Source: Rothia nasimurium
GTDB taxonomy: Bacteria; Actinomycetota; Actinomycetes; Actinomycetales; Micrococcaceae
DNA length: 64,000 nt
Direction of reading: 5' to 3'
NCBI RefSeq assembly: GCF_928391935.1
Contig: NZ_CAKMTD010000007.1
Location: forward strand, 1 to 64,000
Part shown: positions 39,786 to 50,322 of the stretch, one piece after another
Numbering within the stretch: position 1 is the first letter of the stretch
Layout of the letters: each line of letters opens with the position of its first letter
The notes under the pieces: generated by a model
What the model was told of the DNA's origin: nothing
Database searches by the model: none
The model's input: the letters and a program-made list of their open reading frames with translations, nothing else
Made by a program: the position numbers and the translations under genes

Positions 39786-40544
39786 TTAGCGGCCAGCTTC
39801 CCGGGTGCGCTTCTTATCCCAGGGCTCTTCCCAGCCCAGCTCTTCAAAGACGCGGGAGAGCAGGTTGCCGGTAAAACCCCAGATGGTAAAGGGGGCAAAG
39901 TCGCCGGTCACGTCAAAAGCCGGGGACTTGTGCTTGGTTCTTCCCCGGGTTACCGTCATGGTCAGCCGATGATCCGGGTTGAGCAGGTCTGCCACCGGCA
40001 CGCGCACCACCAGGGTTGATTCGTTCCGGTCTACCGCCTCCACAGGGGTCGGCAGATCCCACCAGCCCAGCACGGGAGTCACCCGGTAGTTACTGACCGG
40101 TAAGTCAATCGCCGGGAGCTGGCCCAGCAGGCGCACGCCGTCTGCCTGCAGGCCGGTTTCTTCCACAGCCTCCCGCAGAGCAGCTACCTGCTGGGCGGTT
40201 CGGCCGGTGCGGGCCGCCTCGTCGTAGTCCTCGGGGTCAATCCGCCCACCGGGCAGGGCAGGCTGGCCGGCGTGGTGGCGCAGGGCATCCGACCGTACCA
40301 GAACCAGTAGATCAATATCTGAAGCTACCGGGCCGCACCCGGTATTCTGCGCCGGAGCATCATCAAGCACCCCCATCAGCACCAGCACAGCAGCCTCTTT
40401 AACGGTGTCCGGGTCCATCTGCCCTATCGGCCACGAGTCCTCCGGGCGCACGATGCTCGGGGCCCGCTCCGCCAACTCCTGCAGGGCCGCCAGGGCAGGG
40501 TGTTGCCCGGCTGTTTCTTCCCCTACTATCTCTTTCCTAGGCAC
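39786..40544 (-). CDS. NUDIX hydrolase (CoA pyrophosphatase-like)
   Basis: 252 residues. The NUDIX box spans GGRIDPEDYDEAARTGRTAQ...ALREAVEETGLQ (a longer insertion before REAVEETG than usual), preceded by RHHAGQPALPGG, which matches the CoA pyrophosphatase UPF0035-type SxHxGQxxxPGG signature. It probably cleaves CoA or related diphosphates. GTG 40544 overlaps the nth stop by 8 bases and has AGGGGTGGA upstream, so nth and this gene are coupled; nth-NUDIX order is common in actinobacteria. Confidence 0.85.
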   Translation of the reverse strand: MPRKEIVGEETAGQHPALAALQELAERAPSIVRPEDSWPIGQMDPDTVKEAAVLVLMGVLDDAPAQNTGCGPVASDIDLLVLVRSDALRHHAGQPALPGGRIDPEDYDEAARTGRTAQQVAALREAVEETGLQADGVRLLGQLPAIDLPVSNYRVTPVLGWWDLPTPVEAVDRNESTLVVRVPVADLLNPDHRLTMTVTRGRTKHKSPAFDVTGDFAPFTIWGFTGNLLSRVFEELGWEEPWDKKRTREAGR

Positions 40545-41451
40545 TGAGCGTCCACCCCTCTGCCCGCAGCTGGCGACGACTTGCCCCCTGCACAAAGCGC
40601 AGGTGCAGGCGCTCGCGCCCCGGGGCCATCTCGTATTTGAGTAGTTTCTCTGCCGCTACCGGGTCGGTTTCCCCGCTGCCGTAGGCCGGGCAGAGGTCGG
40701 CGACGGGGCAGGCCCCGCAGGCCGGTTTTTGGGCGTGACAGATTCGGCGACCGTGGTAGACCAGGCGGTGGGAAAGCTGGGTCCAGTCCTTGGGTTCAAA
40801 GAGTTCGGCGACGTCGCGCTCTACCTTAACGGGGTCTTCTTCGGTGGTGAAGCCAAAGCGGCGGGCTAGGCGGCCGAAGTGGGTGTCGACGGTAAGGCCC
40901 GGCTGGCCGAAGGCGTTACCGAGCACTACGAAGGCGGTTTTTCGCCCCACGCCGGGGAGTTTGACGAGGTCCTCTAGGGTGCCGGGCACCTGCCCGCGGT
41001 GGTCTGCTACCAGCTGGGCTGCCAGATTCACGATCGCTTTGGCCTTGGAGCGGTAGAAGCCCAGGGGCCGCACGATGTCTTCTACGTCTTCGATCCGGGC
41101 GGACGCCAGTGCCGCTGCGTCGGGGTAGCGGGTGAAGAGTTCGGGGGTGGTGGCGTTGACGCGGACGTCGGTGGTTTGGGCTGAGAGGACGGTGGCTACC
41201 AGGAGCTCAAAGGGGTTGTCGAAGTCGAGTTCGGCAACCGCGTAGGGGTAGGTGTCGGCGAGGATCCGGTTGATTTTGCGGGCGCGACGGGTGAGGGCTA
41301 GGGGGCTTTCTGTCTCGCCGCGTGCTGCCGCGCGAGCGTGTTTTCGGGCGGACGCTCGTGCCTTGGGTTCGGGTACAGAGCGGGTTTCGAGCTGGGCTAG
41401 CTCGCCGGGGGTGAGGGGCTCATGCTGATAGGACGTGGTGTGGGTGGGCAT
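40537..41451 (-). CDS. nth: Endonuclease III
   Basis: 304 residues. After an N-terminal extension of about 70 basic residues come the HhH-GPD features: VLSAQTTDVRVN, the hairpin LPGVGRKTAFVVL with the catalytic Lys, VDTHFGRLARRFG with the catalytic Asp, and the 4Fe-4S cluster C-x6-C-x2-C-x5-C (CHAQKPACGACPVADLC). It removes oxidised pyrimidines and nicks abasic sites. A short C-terminal extension follows the cluster. It begins the nth-NUDIX pair; the accessory cassette starts 200 bases upstream in the opposite direction. Confidence 0.95.
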   Translation of the reverse strand: MPTHTTSYQHEPLTPGELAQLETRSVPEPKARASARKHARAAARGETESPLALTRRARKINRILADTYPYAVAELDFDNPFELLVATVLSAQTTDVRVNATTPELFTRYPDAAALASARIEDVEDIVRPLGFYRSKAKAIVNLAAQLVADHRGQVPGTLEDLVKLPGVGRKTAFVVLGNAFGQPGLTVDTHFGRLARRFGFTTEEDPVKVERDVAELFEPKDWTQLSHRLVYHGRRICHAQKPACGACPVADLCPAYGSGETDPVAAEKLLKYEMAPGRERLHLRFVQGASRRQLRAEGWTLSA

Positions 41452-41547
41452 ACATCAATGTTATCGGGTTACCTTGCTTGAGTTTCTGCTGGTGTTGAGC
41501 CTTCTGCCTCGCCTGGAAGATTTAGTAAAAAATCTGCAAAAAGTGAC

Positions 41548-41577
41548 TTGACACACTTTGGGATTGTGGGTGACAAT
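41548..41577 (+). promoter_or_regulatory. Promoter for the crystallin-like secreted protein
   Basis: A perfect -35 TTGACA (41548-41553) and a -10-like GACAAT (41572-41577) are separated by 18 bases, in an AT-rich stretch 77-107 bases upstream of the ATG at 41655. This is one of the best sigma-A-type promoters visible in the window. Confidence 0.65.
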
Positions 41578-41654
41578 AGACACATCAGCCGCAAGGTTGA
41601 ACCCACCCTTGACTCCAAGGGACATAACTTAAGACTCTAACAAGGAGCAAAGCC

Positions 41655-41993
41655 ATGAAAGTAACGAAGCTTTTGTCCACCGCTCTGGCAACCGGAGCAC
41701 TCATTTTAGGGGCAACTTCCCCCACACATGCTGCTACCCTCTATGACCATATCAATTTTAATCAAAATCTAGGAACTTGGAATGGCGGAACCACCTATGT
41801 TGGGGATAACGCCAATGACCGGGCTTCCTCAATTACGGTGAATGGTCGAAAAACCAGGATTTACGCAGACCTCAATCATAAGGGTCCTAGCTATCTTCTA
41901 CAGGCAGATCACAATGACTTGACCTCATTAGCTGAAGGTCTAGCTTGGTGGCAAAACTGGAGCGACAGAATTTCTTCATTTAGTAAAGAATAA
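41655..41993 (+). CDS. Secreted beta/gamma-crystallin-like protein (peptidase inhibitor I36 type)
   Basis: 112 residues. A Sec signal peptide (Lys-containing n-region, hydrophobic core, cleavage predicted after Ala26 in PTHA-ATL) leaves about 86 residues. The mature part carries two Ca-binding crystallin-type motifs ending (N/S)DRxSS: NDRASS (54-59) and SDRISS (103-108), each preceded by an aromatic Greek-key strand. Actinobacterial proteins of this build are annotated as I36 inhibitors or crystallin-like secreted proteins; some bacteriocins also have this size. AAGGAG lies 6 bases upstream. More AT-rich than its surroundings. It leads the lipoprotein and exporter genes on the same strand. 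Activity unknown. Confidence 0.72.
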   Translation: MKVTKLLSTALATGALILGATSPTHAATLYDHINFNQNLGTWNGGTTYVGDNANDRASSITVNGRKTRIYADLNHKGPSYLLQADHNDLTSLAEGLAWWQNWSDRISSFSKE

Positions 41994-42059
41994 GAAAATA
42001 ATACCAACGATCTGCCCCTAGCCACAGGGGCAGATCCCCCCCTACTCAGGAGATAGACA

Positions 42060-42878
42060 ATGAAGCAGATATTCAGCATTTTTCTGATTGCCCCCATAGC
42101 TCTTCTCACCTCCTGCGGTTCAACAGCTCAACAAGATACCAGTGCTACAGCGACCCTGGACTACGAAAATAATGTAATTATCAAACCCCTTGATGAATAC
42201 AGTGAAACAAGCTACTCGGGCCGAATCTACAACCGCTTAATCGACACAATGTACACCCAATGCTTGGCTCAAAAGGGAATAACATATAACCCCGGAGAAC
42301 TTACCACCCCCATCGGCTCAAGAGAATATGGGTTCTGGAACACAACCTATATCAAACAATACGGATATTCCATTTTTGAACCCTATTCAGGAGAAACAAC
42401 TCTTACCGATCAAGAGCACAAAGAATTAGAAGCCTGCTACGAAGAAAAAACTGAAATAAAGGAACTTCACCAATATCTCCAAACGGTTTCCGCAAACACT
42501 TCCTTACCAGAGAAACTACGCACAGAAGCGCGAAGTCATGCCATTCGAAACCCCGCCTGGCAAAAGGCCCGAGAGCAGTGGTGGCAATGCCTAGAAAACA
42601 ACGGATTGACCCCACGCACCGGTGACGAAGAATGGGGCACTAAACAGGAGATGGAAGTAGACACCTCATCAGACGCTGGCAAGCAAGAAGCTGTCCGTAT
42701 CGCCCTCACAGAGGCTAACTGCTCCCAAGAAACTGGCCTCGCCCAGACCCTCGCTGACCTCGAAGCCTCCTACCAGGCACCCCTCATCAAAGAGAACCAG
42801 GCAGCCCTCAACGAAGCCAAAATCGCCATTCAACAATTCACCCAAGACATCGAACAGCGATACCAGGCCACCCAGTAA
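42060..42878 (+). CDS. Lipoprotein of unknown function in the exporter cassette
   Basis: 272 residues. A signal sequence with lipobox LLTSC (Cys19) predicts a membrane-anchored extracytoplasmic protein. The mature part is acidic and mostly helical, with Cys in TQCLAQKG, LEACYEEK, WWQCLENNG and EANCSQETG (two pairs, likely disulfides), and a long helical C-terminus rich in Gln/Glu/Ala. No family recognised. AGGAG lies 8 bases upstream. AT-rich at first, becoming GC-richer toward the end. Between a secreted protein and its exporter genes, immunity or substrate binding are plausible roles (inference). Confidence 0.7.
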   Translation: MKQIFSIFLIAPIALLTSCGSTAQQDTSATATLDYENNVIIKPLDEYSETSYSGRIYNRLIDTMYTQCLAQKGITYNPGELTTPIGSREYGFWNTTYIKQYGYSIFEPYSGETTLTDQEHKELEACYEEKTEIKELHQYLQTVSANTSLPEKLRTEARSHAIRNPAWQKAREQWWQCLENNGLTPRTGDEEWGTKQEMEVDTSSDAGKQEAVRIALTEANCSQETGLAQTLADLEASYQAPLIKENQAALNEAKIAIQQFTQDIEQRYQATQ

Positions 42879-42917
42879 AACCACCCCTACCCCAATAATT
42901 TAATGAGAGAGGCTACC

Positions 42918-43991
42918 ATGACCAGCCCCAAAGACACAGGCACCACCAGACGACCCCTGGCATTCGCCGTCCTTGGGGCCCTGGTCCTCCTCGCCCTCGC
43001 CTTCGCTTTTATAGCAGGAACCCGCTACGCCCCCACCGGGCCCACACCCCAAGAACAAGCCCAAGCGCACGTCGACGTCTGGGGCACCGTAGAAATCCGC
43101 CCCGTCAACAGCGCCCTCACCTACTCCGGAACAGCCCACGCCGGGGCAACCACCCCCATCAGAATCACCGCCCCCACAGACCCCGTCCTCGTCCACCAAG
43201 TAAAACACCCCGGCGACACCGTAGCCCCCGGCGACCTCATCGGAATCGTCGGCGGAGAAGGAATCTACGCCCTCAACGGCCCCCTCCCCCTCTACCGGCC
43301 CCTCACCCTCGGAGACACCGGCCACGACGTCCTCGAACTCCAACGCGCCCTCACCGACATCGGCTACCCCACCAACACCGACGGCACCGTAACAAACACA
43401 ACCCTCACAGCCGTCAGCAACCTCCTCCGGAGCGAACTCACCGGAATCCCACCAGAGGGAATAGACACCATCAACCCAGCTCACTTCGCCATCCTGCCCC
43501 CAGGCCCCCGCACCGTCGCACAAGCAGCCACCACAGGCACCATCATCAGCGAAGAAACCCCCATCATCACCCTGCACACCAGCGCCCCCTACGCAGAATT
43601 CAACGCCCCACTCAGGGACCTCGAAACCCTCACCGCCCTCGACCACCTCACCGTCACCAGCTCCCTAGGAAGCACCCCAGCCCACATAGACCACATAGGC
43701 CAACTCACCACAGGCCACGACGGAGCCTACCAAACCATCCGCCTCACACCAGAGAACACCGAAATCATCGTGCCAGACCAAACCCTGGCCATCGCAACAG
43801 CAGGAGACACCACACCGGTACTAGCCGTCCCCATCAGCGCAGTACGCCAGGACGGCACCACCACCTACCTCCTCACAGCCACAACAGACGGAACCCAAGA
43901 ACGGGTACCGATTGAGGTGCTCCGCACCGGAGAAGGCTACGCCGCAATCCAAGGAGACATCACAGAAGGTCAGAAAGTGCTCCTCTCATGA
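42918..43991 (+). CDS. Membrane fusion protein with peptidoglycan-binding domain
   Basis: 357 residues. One N-terminal helix (about 14-35) anchors it. Then come a HlyD/MacA-like barrel-lipoyl part (APTDPVLVHQVKHPGDTVAPGD), a PG_binding_1 domain (YRPLTLGDTGHDVLELQRAL, then IGYPTNTDGTV), and C-terminal beta domains ending in EGYAAIQGDITEGQKVLL. Actinobacterial fusion proteins of this type work with MacB-like ABC permeases. ATG 42918 is chosen over 42903 because GAGAGG lies 5 bases upstream of it. Its stop overlaps the ABC gene start (ATGA), so the pair is translationally coupled. Confidence 0.85.
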   Translation: MTSPKDTGTTRRPLAFAVLGALVLLALAFAFIAGTRYAPTGPTPQEQAQAHVDVWGTVEIRPVNSALTYSGTAHAGATTPIRITAPTDPVLVHQVKHPGDTVAPGDLIGIVGGEGIYALNGPLPLYRPLTLGDTGHDVLELQRALTDIGYPTNTDGTVTNTTLTAVSNLLRSELTGIPPEGIDTINPAHFAILPPGPRTVAQAATTGTIISEETPIITLHTSAPYAEFNAPLRDLETLTALDHLTVTSSLGSTPAHIDHIGQLTTGHDGAYQTIRLTPENTEIIVPDQTLAIATAGDTTPVLAVPISAVRQDGTTTYLLTATTDGTQERVPIEVLRTGEGYAAIQGDITEGQKVLLS

Positions 43992-45979
43992 GAACACCTA
44001 CCCCACTCATCGAGCTCAAAGACATCACCCAAACCTTTCCCACAGCAGACCGACCCGTCCTCAACGCAGTCAACCTCACGGTCTACCCCGGAGACTACCT
44101 AGCCATCATCGGCCCCTCCGGATCAGGTAAATCAACCCTGCTCAACATCCTAGGACTCCTGAGCAAGCCCACCAGCGGCACTTACCTCCTCAACGGCACA
44201 TCCACCACCCAGGCCAGTGAAAAAGAGCGAGACGCCCTCCGCAGAGAAACCATCGGTTTCATCTTTCAATCCTCCAATATGCTCTTGGACGAAACCGCCC
44301 TCACCAACGCCTCCATGGGTTTACGGGTCCAAGGCAGCCCCCGAGGCGAGCGCCACTCAACAGCCCAAGCCACCCTAGCCACAGTCGGCCTGGCCCACCG
44401 CGCCAACACCCCCACAAAGTACCTCTCCGGCGGTGAAAAACAACGCTGCGCCATTGCCCGCGCCGTCGCAGGGTCCCCCACCCTCATCCTCGCCGACGAA
44501 CCCACCGGCAACCTTGACTCCGACAACACAGCCAAAGTCCTCCGCACCCTCGCAGAGCTCCACCAGGCCGGGCACACCATTATCATCATCACCCACGACC
44601 CAGCTATCGCAGCAGCCGCACCCCGGCGGGCCCACATCATCGACGGCTACCTCACCGAAGAGGCCCCACCGTCCCAGCCGGTCGCCGCCACCCCAGGGGT
44701 CAGCTCCCCTCCTACCGCCACCCCGTCCAGACCCCTCCTAAGCGACGACCTCATAGAATCTATCTCCGCCATCCTCGCCCGCCCCATCCGCTCCGCCCTA
44801 CTGGCGCTCTCCTTCGCCCTGGGCGTCGGGGGCCTCATAGCCGCCCTAGGGCTCAGCGCCTCAGCCGCCTACCAGGTCAACCAAAGAATCCTGGGGTCTG
44901 AGCAGCAGAGCGTCCACGCCACCGTCCACAATGACGCCAACGTCCTCTCCAACTATCGGGTCGGCGAATCAGCCCAGGACTACGCCCAAGCCCTCTCCCA
45001 ACTCGACTACGTCACCAGCGTAGGTTTCCAAGCTATGATCGCACCGGCAGACGTCCGGATCACCCGCCTCAGCCCCCTCGACGCCGAACCCTCTACCGCC
45101 ATCTCCCTCGTATCGGCCAGCACCACCAGGCTCGAACAGCTCAATGCCTCCATTCGGCCACGCCCAGCCCAGCACGTTCTCACCAGCATGAACAGGTCGC
45201 TTGAAGTAGCCAGCCCCGAAGAACGTGAACTCGCCACCTCTCTTGGGGCGGGCATTGCCACCCCCGGGGCAGCCAGGGCCCTAGGCTTCTACCAGGAAAG
45301 CACAGGAACCGTCACAGAGGGGAGCGGTATATGGGTGGACGGGGTCTACCTCCCTATTGCTGGAATCGTAGACTTTGGCGACCAAGCACCAGAGCTCTCT
45401 AACGCCGTTCTCGTTCCCCCGGCCTTCCTGGCCGCAAACGGGCGGTACACCATGCTCTACACCATCAATACAGAACCCGGCTACACCAGGGCCGTCAATC
45501 AAGCAGTTCCATTCGTTCTAGCGCCCACGTCACCGGCAGATGTCAGTACAGAAACGCCCTCGAACCTGGCAGATCTCCGCGCCGAGGTGTCCTCAGATCT
45601 GGGGCTCTTCGTCGGTATCCTCTCGGGTATTTTGCTGGCTCTCGCTAGTCTGTCTGCGGGCACGGCCATGTACCTCTCAGTGCAGGCCCGTACCACCGAA
45701 ATTGCCCTCCGCAGGGCAATTGGAGCTGGTAAAAGCCTGATCGCCAGACTCTTCATCTTTGAGGGCCTGGTGCTAGGAGTCATCGGTGGGTCCCTGGGAG
45801 CAGCAGCGGGTGTACTCACCACCCTGACCCTCGCCCAGGTCCAGGGGTGGCAGGCCATTTTGTCCCCGACCTACGCCCCTATTGGGGTGGTCCTCGGCGG
45901 TATCACTGGCCTGGTCAGCTCCCTCTACCCAGCTCTCGTCGCGAGCCGCAAGGACCCAGCAGAGGCAATGCGCAGTTAA
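43988..45979 (+). CDS. MacB-like ABC transporter, ATPase fused to FtsX-type permease
   Basis: 663 residues. Residues of about 5-225 are a LolD/MacB-type ATPase: Walker A GPSGSGKST, Q-loop FIFQSSNMLLDETAL, signature YLSGGEKQRCAIARA, Walker B LILADEPTGNLD, switch IIITHDP. After a linker, one helix (about 270-295) leads to an extracytoplasmic MacB_PCD domain (about 300-520), and three C-terminal helices form the FtsX domain (IGAGKSLIARLFIFEGLVLG, ending SLYPALVASRKDPAEAMRS). Such fused MacB proteins act by mechanotransmission on periplasmic substrates. It starts by ATGA overlap with the fusion-protein gene. Substrate probably peptide, antibiotic or the crystallin-like protein (inference). Confidence 0.9.
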   Translation: MRTPTPLIELKDITQTFPTADRPVLNAVNLTVYPGDYLAIIGPSGSGKSTLLNILGLLSKPTSGTYLLNGTSTTQASEKERDALRRETIGFIFQSSNMLLDETALTNASMGLRVQGSPRGERHSTAQATLATVGLAHRANTPTKYLSGGEKQRCAIARAVAGSPTLILADEPTGNLDSDNTAKVLRTLAELHQAGHTIIIITHDPAIAAAAPRRAHIIDGYLTEEAPPSQPVAATPGVSSPPTATPSRPLLSDDLIESISAILARPIRSALLALSFALGVGGLIAALGLSASAAYQVNQRILGSEQQSVHATVHNDANVLSNYRVGESAQDYAQALSQLDYVTSVGFQAMIAPADVRITRLSPLDAEPSTAISLVSASTTRLEQLNASIRPRPAQHVLTSMNRSLEVASPEERELATSLGAGIATPGAARALGFYQESTGTVTEGSGIWVDGVYLPIAGIVDFGDQAPELSNAVLVPPAFLAANGRYTMLYTINTEPGYTRAVNQAVPFVLAPTSPADVSTETPSNLADLRAEVSSDLGLFVGILSGILLALASLSAGTAMYLSVQARTTEIALRRAIGAGKSLIARLFIFEGLVLGVIGGSLGAAAGVLTTLTLAQVQGWQAILSPTYAPIGVVLGGITGLVSSLYPALVASRKDPAEAMRS

Positions 45980-46007
45980 ACAACCTAGCGCCCTCGTAAC
46001 ACTCACC

Positions 46008-46020
46008 GTCACACAGTGAC
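46008..46020. promoter_or_regulatory. Small palindrome upstream of acs
   Basis: gtcac-aca-gtgac, a 13-base perfect palindrome about 96-108 bases upstream of the acs start. It may be an operator; half-site orientation is opposite to the TGTGA...TCACA Crp consensus. Confidence 0.3.
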
Positions 46021-46115
46021 TTGTACTACGAATTTGAGCTAGTCTAGGGAATGACAAGGCAGTGTGGCCTGCGTCTCTACAGGCCCCGCTTCTCCCTCCC
46101 ACAGGAAGGCACACC

Positions 46116-48053
<1,938 letters not shown>

Positions 48054-48071
48054 GCCCCTCTAGCCCCCTCT

Positions 48072-48140
48072 CAGGACGCCCCCGGCCCCCTCCCCTGCCG
48101 TCTGGCAGGAAAGAGGGGGGCGGGGCGTCCTTTCTTTAAC
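48072..48140 (+). terminator. acs terminator
   Basis: A long GC-rich hairpin: aggacgccccc (from 48072) against ggggcgtcct (near 48122-48131), with inner ccccctc/gaggggg pairing, then TTTCTTT. Lies directly after acs. Confidence 0.75.
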
Positions 48141-48213
48141 TTTGGGTAAAGACTGCCTACCCGCCCCCAGCAAAAGCCGGGAGCTGGCGTGCGGGTATGA
48201 AAAACTAGAAGCT

Positions 48214-48669
48214 ATGGCAACACCACAGACTGCACCCCGGCACATCTCCGTGATTAACGGCCCCAACCTCAACCTGCTCGGCGTCCGCAAACCCGAAATC
48301 TACGGGCACACTACCCTCGCCGACATCGAAGCCACCCTGCGGGCCCAAGCCGCCGAACTGGGCTACGAGATCAGCTTCATGCAGTCCAACCACGAGGGCG
48401 ACCTCATCGACGCCATCCAGGCCGCCCGCACCGCGTCCGCCGGTATCATCATCAACCCGGCCGCCTACACCCACACCTCCGTCGCCCTGCACGACGCCCT
48501 GGAAGCAGCCGAACTGCCGGTCGTCGAAGTACACCTCTCCAACGTGCACAAGCGGGAGCCCTTCCGCCACCACTCCTACGTCTCCCCCCAGGCAACCGCC
48601 GTCATTGCCGGTGCGGGTGCCCAGGGCTACGAGCTAGCCCTCGCCTTCCTCGCCCGCCACCTGGACTAG
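48214..48669 (+). CDS. aroQ: 3-Dehydroquinate dehydratase, type II
   Basis: 151 residues. The N-terminal signature [21 protein letters not shown] contains the catalytic loop Tyr (EIYG). It is followed by [34 protein letters not shown] and [21 protein letters not shown], with the catalytic His and substrate residues. It performs the third shikimate step. ATG 48214 is chosen because the upstream extension overlaps no recognisable signal and is unlike the family. The weak RBS (tagaag) suggests modest expression. Confidence 0.95.
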   Translation: MATPQTAPRHISVINGPNLNLLGVRKPEIYGHTTLADIEATLRAQAAELGYEISFMQSNHEGDLIDAIQAARTASAGIIINPAAYTHTSVALHDALEAAELPVVEVHLSNVHKREPFRHHSYVSPQATAVIAGAGAQGYELALAFLARHLD

Positions 48670-48755
48670 CCCAGAACAATGAGCACCCAGCCTCGGGCAC
48701 AACTCACCCTCACCGACGCCGTCTATATCGGCACCCGGTTCATAGGGTAAGAAAA

Positions 48756-48787
48756 AGCAGGCCCAGCTTCGGAAAGCTGGGCCTGCT
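48756..48787. terminator. Bidirectional terminator between aroQ and marP
   Basis: 14-bp perfect stem agcaggcccagctt (48756-48769) with 48774-48787 and a 4-base loop, flanked by A-rich and T-containing sides, between convergent genes. Confidence 0.85.
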
Positions 48788-48821
48788 GTATACAGGGGGT
48801 TCTCACCCGGGCAGGGTCTGC

Positions 48822-49991
48822 CTAGGAGGAACACTGGCCGGTTGCAACAGCCGGGGAGGCCGCATTCACCGTATTGAGAGCCTCAATAATGGCTGAGGCC
48901 GGAATCGCATAGCCAGTCTGGGTTTCAGTGGACTTAGCAAAAATCATGGCCATCACCTGACCGTCAGTGGTGAGGACGGGCCCGCCCGAGTTCCCCTGTT
49001 CCACGAGGGCCGCTAGCTGGTAGACCTCGCGGGAGGGGTTAGGCTGCCCGGTTTCAGCATTTATGGTCTGGGTGTAACCCAGGCCCTGCACAATGGCGGC
49101 CCGGTTATCGAAGGGGCCACCGCCCGGGTAGCCCATAAAGGCCACCTCGCTTCCGGCAGGCACAGGGGCTGAATCCACCACGAGGCCGTCAAGGCCCAGG
49201 GTGGGGGCACTCAGAATGGCGATGTCTTGTTCCTGGTCGTAGTAGACGACCTGGGCGGTGGCTGCCTCGCCGCCGCGTCCTAGGACGGAGGGGGTGCTCA
49301 CCCCAGAGACGACATGGGCGTTGGTGACCACCAGGCCCCCGCCCACCACGAAACCGGAGCCTTCAGACACGAAGTTACAGGCGGGAGCTGAGCCAATGAT
49401 CTGCACAACCGACTGGCTGGCGGCCTCAAGTTCCGGGGTGCTCAGGGGCTCGGTGGGGGCCTCCTGCTCGGGGTAGAGCAGCTGGGAAATCTCAGGGAGG
49501 CCGGTAGCCTGAACAATATCGCTACGGACCTGGGTGACGAGCTCCTGAGCCCCGGGCGGGGTGACCTTGAGCATCCAGGTAATAACCTTCGATTCAGCGG
49601 TGAGCGCCGTGACCGTTGGAATACCGAGGGGGCGGACAAGCAACACCACGGTAATAATCACCAGGGCGCTGAGGGCCAGGTTGAGGACGCCCCCAAGGAG
49701 GCGCTCCATGCCGCGCAGGGGGGTGCGGTCGCTGGCCCGACGTAGGATACCGCCCAGGGTCATGCCGAGGGACTGCCCGATGACCAGGCAGGCCAGGACT
49801 GTTCCCAGACCGGCCAGAAGGTGCCAATGAGCCCCCACCTGGCTAATCACCCAGGGGGTGGCATAGAGGGCTACGACTGCACCCAGAATAAATCCGGTGA
49901 TCGTTCCCAGGGTGATAAAGAGCCCCTGCCTTAACCCAGCCAAAAAATATAGACCGATAACAACAATAATCAGCCAATCAAGAGGGGTCAT
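48822..49991 (-). CDS. marP: MarP-type membrane serine protease (CvpA + trypsin-like)
   Basis: 389 residues. The N-terminal 165 form a four-helix CvpA-like membrane domain (starts MTPLDWLIIVVIGLYFLAGL). The extracytoplasmic chymotrypsin-fold domain has the triad His in VVTNAHVV, Asp in DQEQDIAIL and Ser in EQGNSGGPVL. Cys in PACNF and GQC near the C-terminus could form the redox-sensitive disulfide. The M. tuberculosis homologue is needed for acid and oxidative stress resistance by processing peptidoglycan hydrolases. ATG 49991; convergent with aroQ, divergent from crp. Confidence 0.93.
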   Translation of the reverse strand: MTPLDWLIIVVIGLYFLAGLRQGLFITLGTITGFILGAVVALYATPWVISQVGAHWHLLAGLGTVLACLVIGQSLGMTLGGILRRASDRTPLRGMERLLGGVLNLALSALVIITVVLLVRPLGIPTVTALTAESKVITWMLKVTPPGAQELVTQVRSDIVQATGLPEISQLLYPEQEAPTEPLSTPELEAASQSVVQIIGSAPACNFVSEGSGFVVGGGLVVTNAHVVSGVSTPSVLGRGGEAATAQVVYYDQEQDIAILSAPTLGLDGLVVDSAPVPAGSEVAFMGYPGGGPFDNRAAIVQGLGYTQTINAETGQPNPSREVYQLAALVEQGNSGGPVLTTDGQVMAMIFAKSTETQTGYAIPASAIIEALNTVNAASPAVATGQCSS

Positions 49992-50322
49992 GCGTCTCCC
50001 TTACGGTTATAAGAACGTGTATGGTCTGACCGCACTAAGAGGTCTAGACAACACCCACAGAATTATCAAAGATTACAGGGTGAACCTGAAAAAACCGGCG
50101 GAAAACCACGAAAAATAAGGGAGAAACGGAGAGTAAGTGGCTAGTTTAGGTGTTCCTGAACGTGTTTTTCATGTAGGCTCATACTAGTTGAATAAGTCAC
50201 AGAAAATAGTGTCGTGTGATGAACTAGGCAAGGGCTATGCTTAATAGTCTGCCTAGCCCGCTTATACAGGGTTTCATACGGGCTAATTTTTTCTAAACCC
50301 CTAAGTAGGAGCATAGAGAACC
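49992..50322. other. Divergent marP / crp promoter region
   Basis: 331 bases without a credible gene; short frames on both strands lack codon bias. AT-rich. A TGTGA half-site occurs at about 50216-50220 but without a matching right half. The crp start is preceded by AGGAG 10 bases upstream. No firm promoter call. Confidence 0.4.

Noticed and set aside
42900..43646. 248-residue Gly/Glu/Val-rich antisense frame
   Set aside because: Complement of the C-rich fusion-protein gene; low-complexity product without features.
50210..50235. Possible Crp/GlxR box upstream of crp
   Set aside because: Only the left half TGTGA is present; the right half does not match TCACA, so autoregulation is not claimed.
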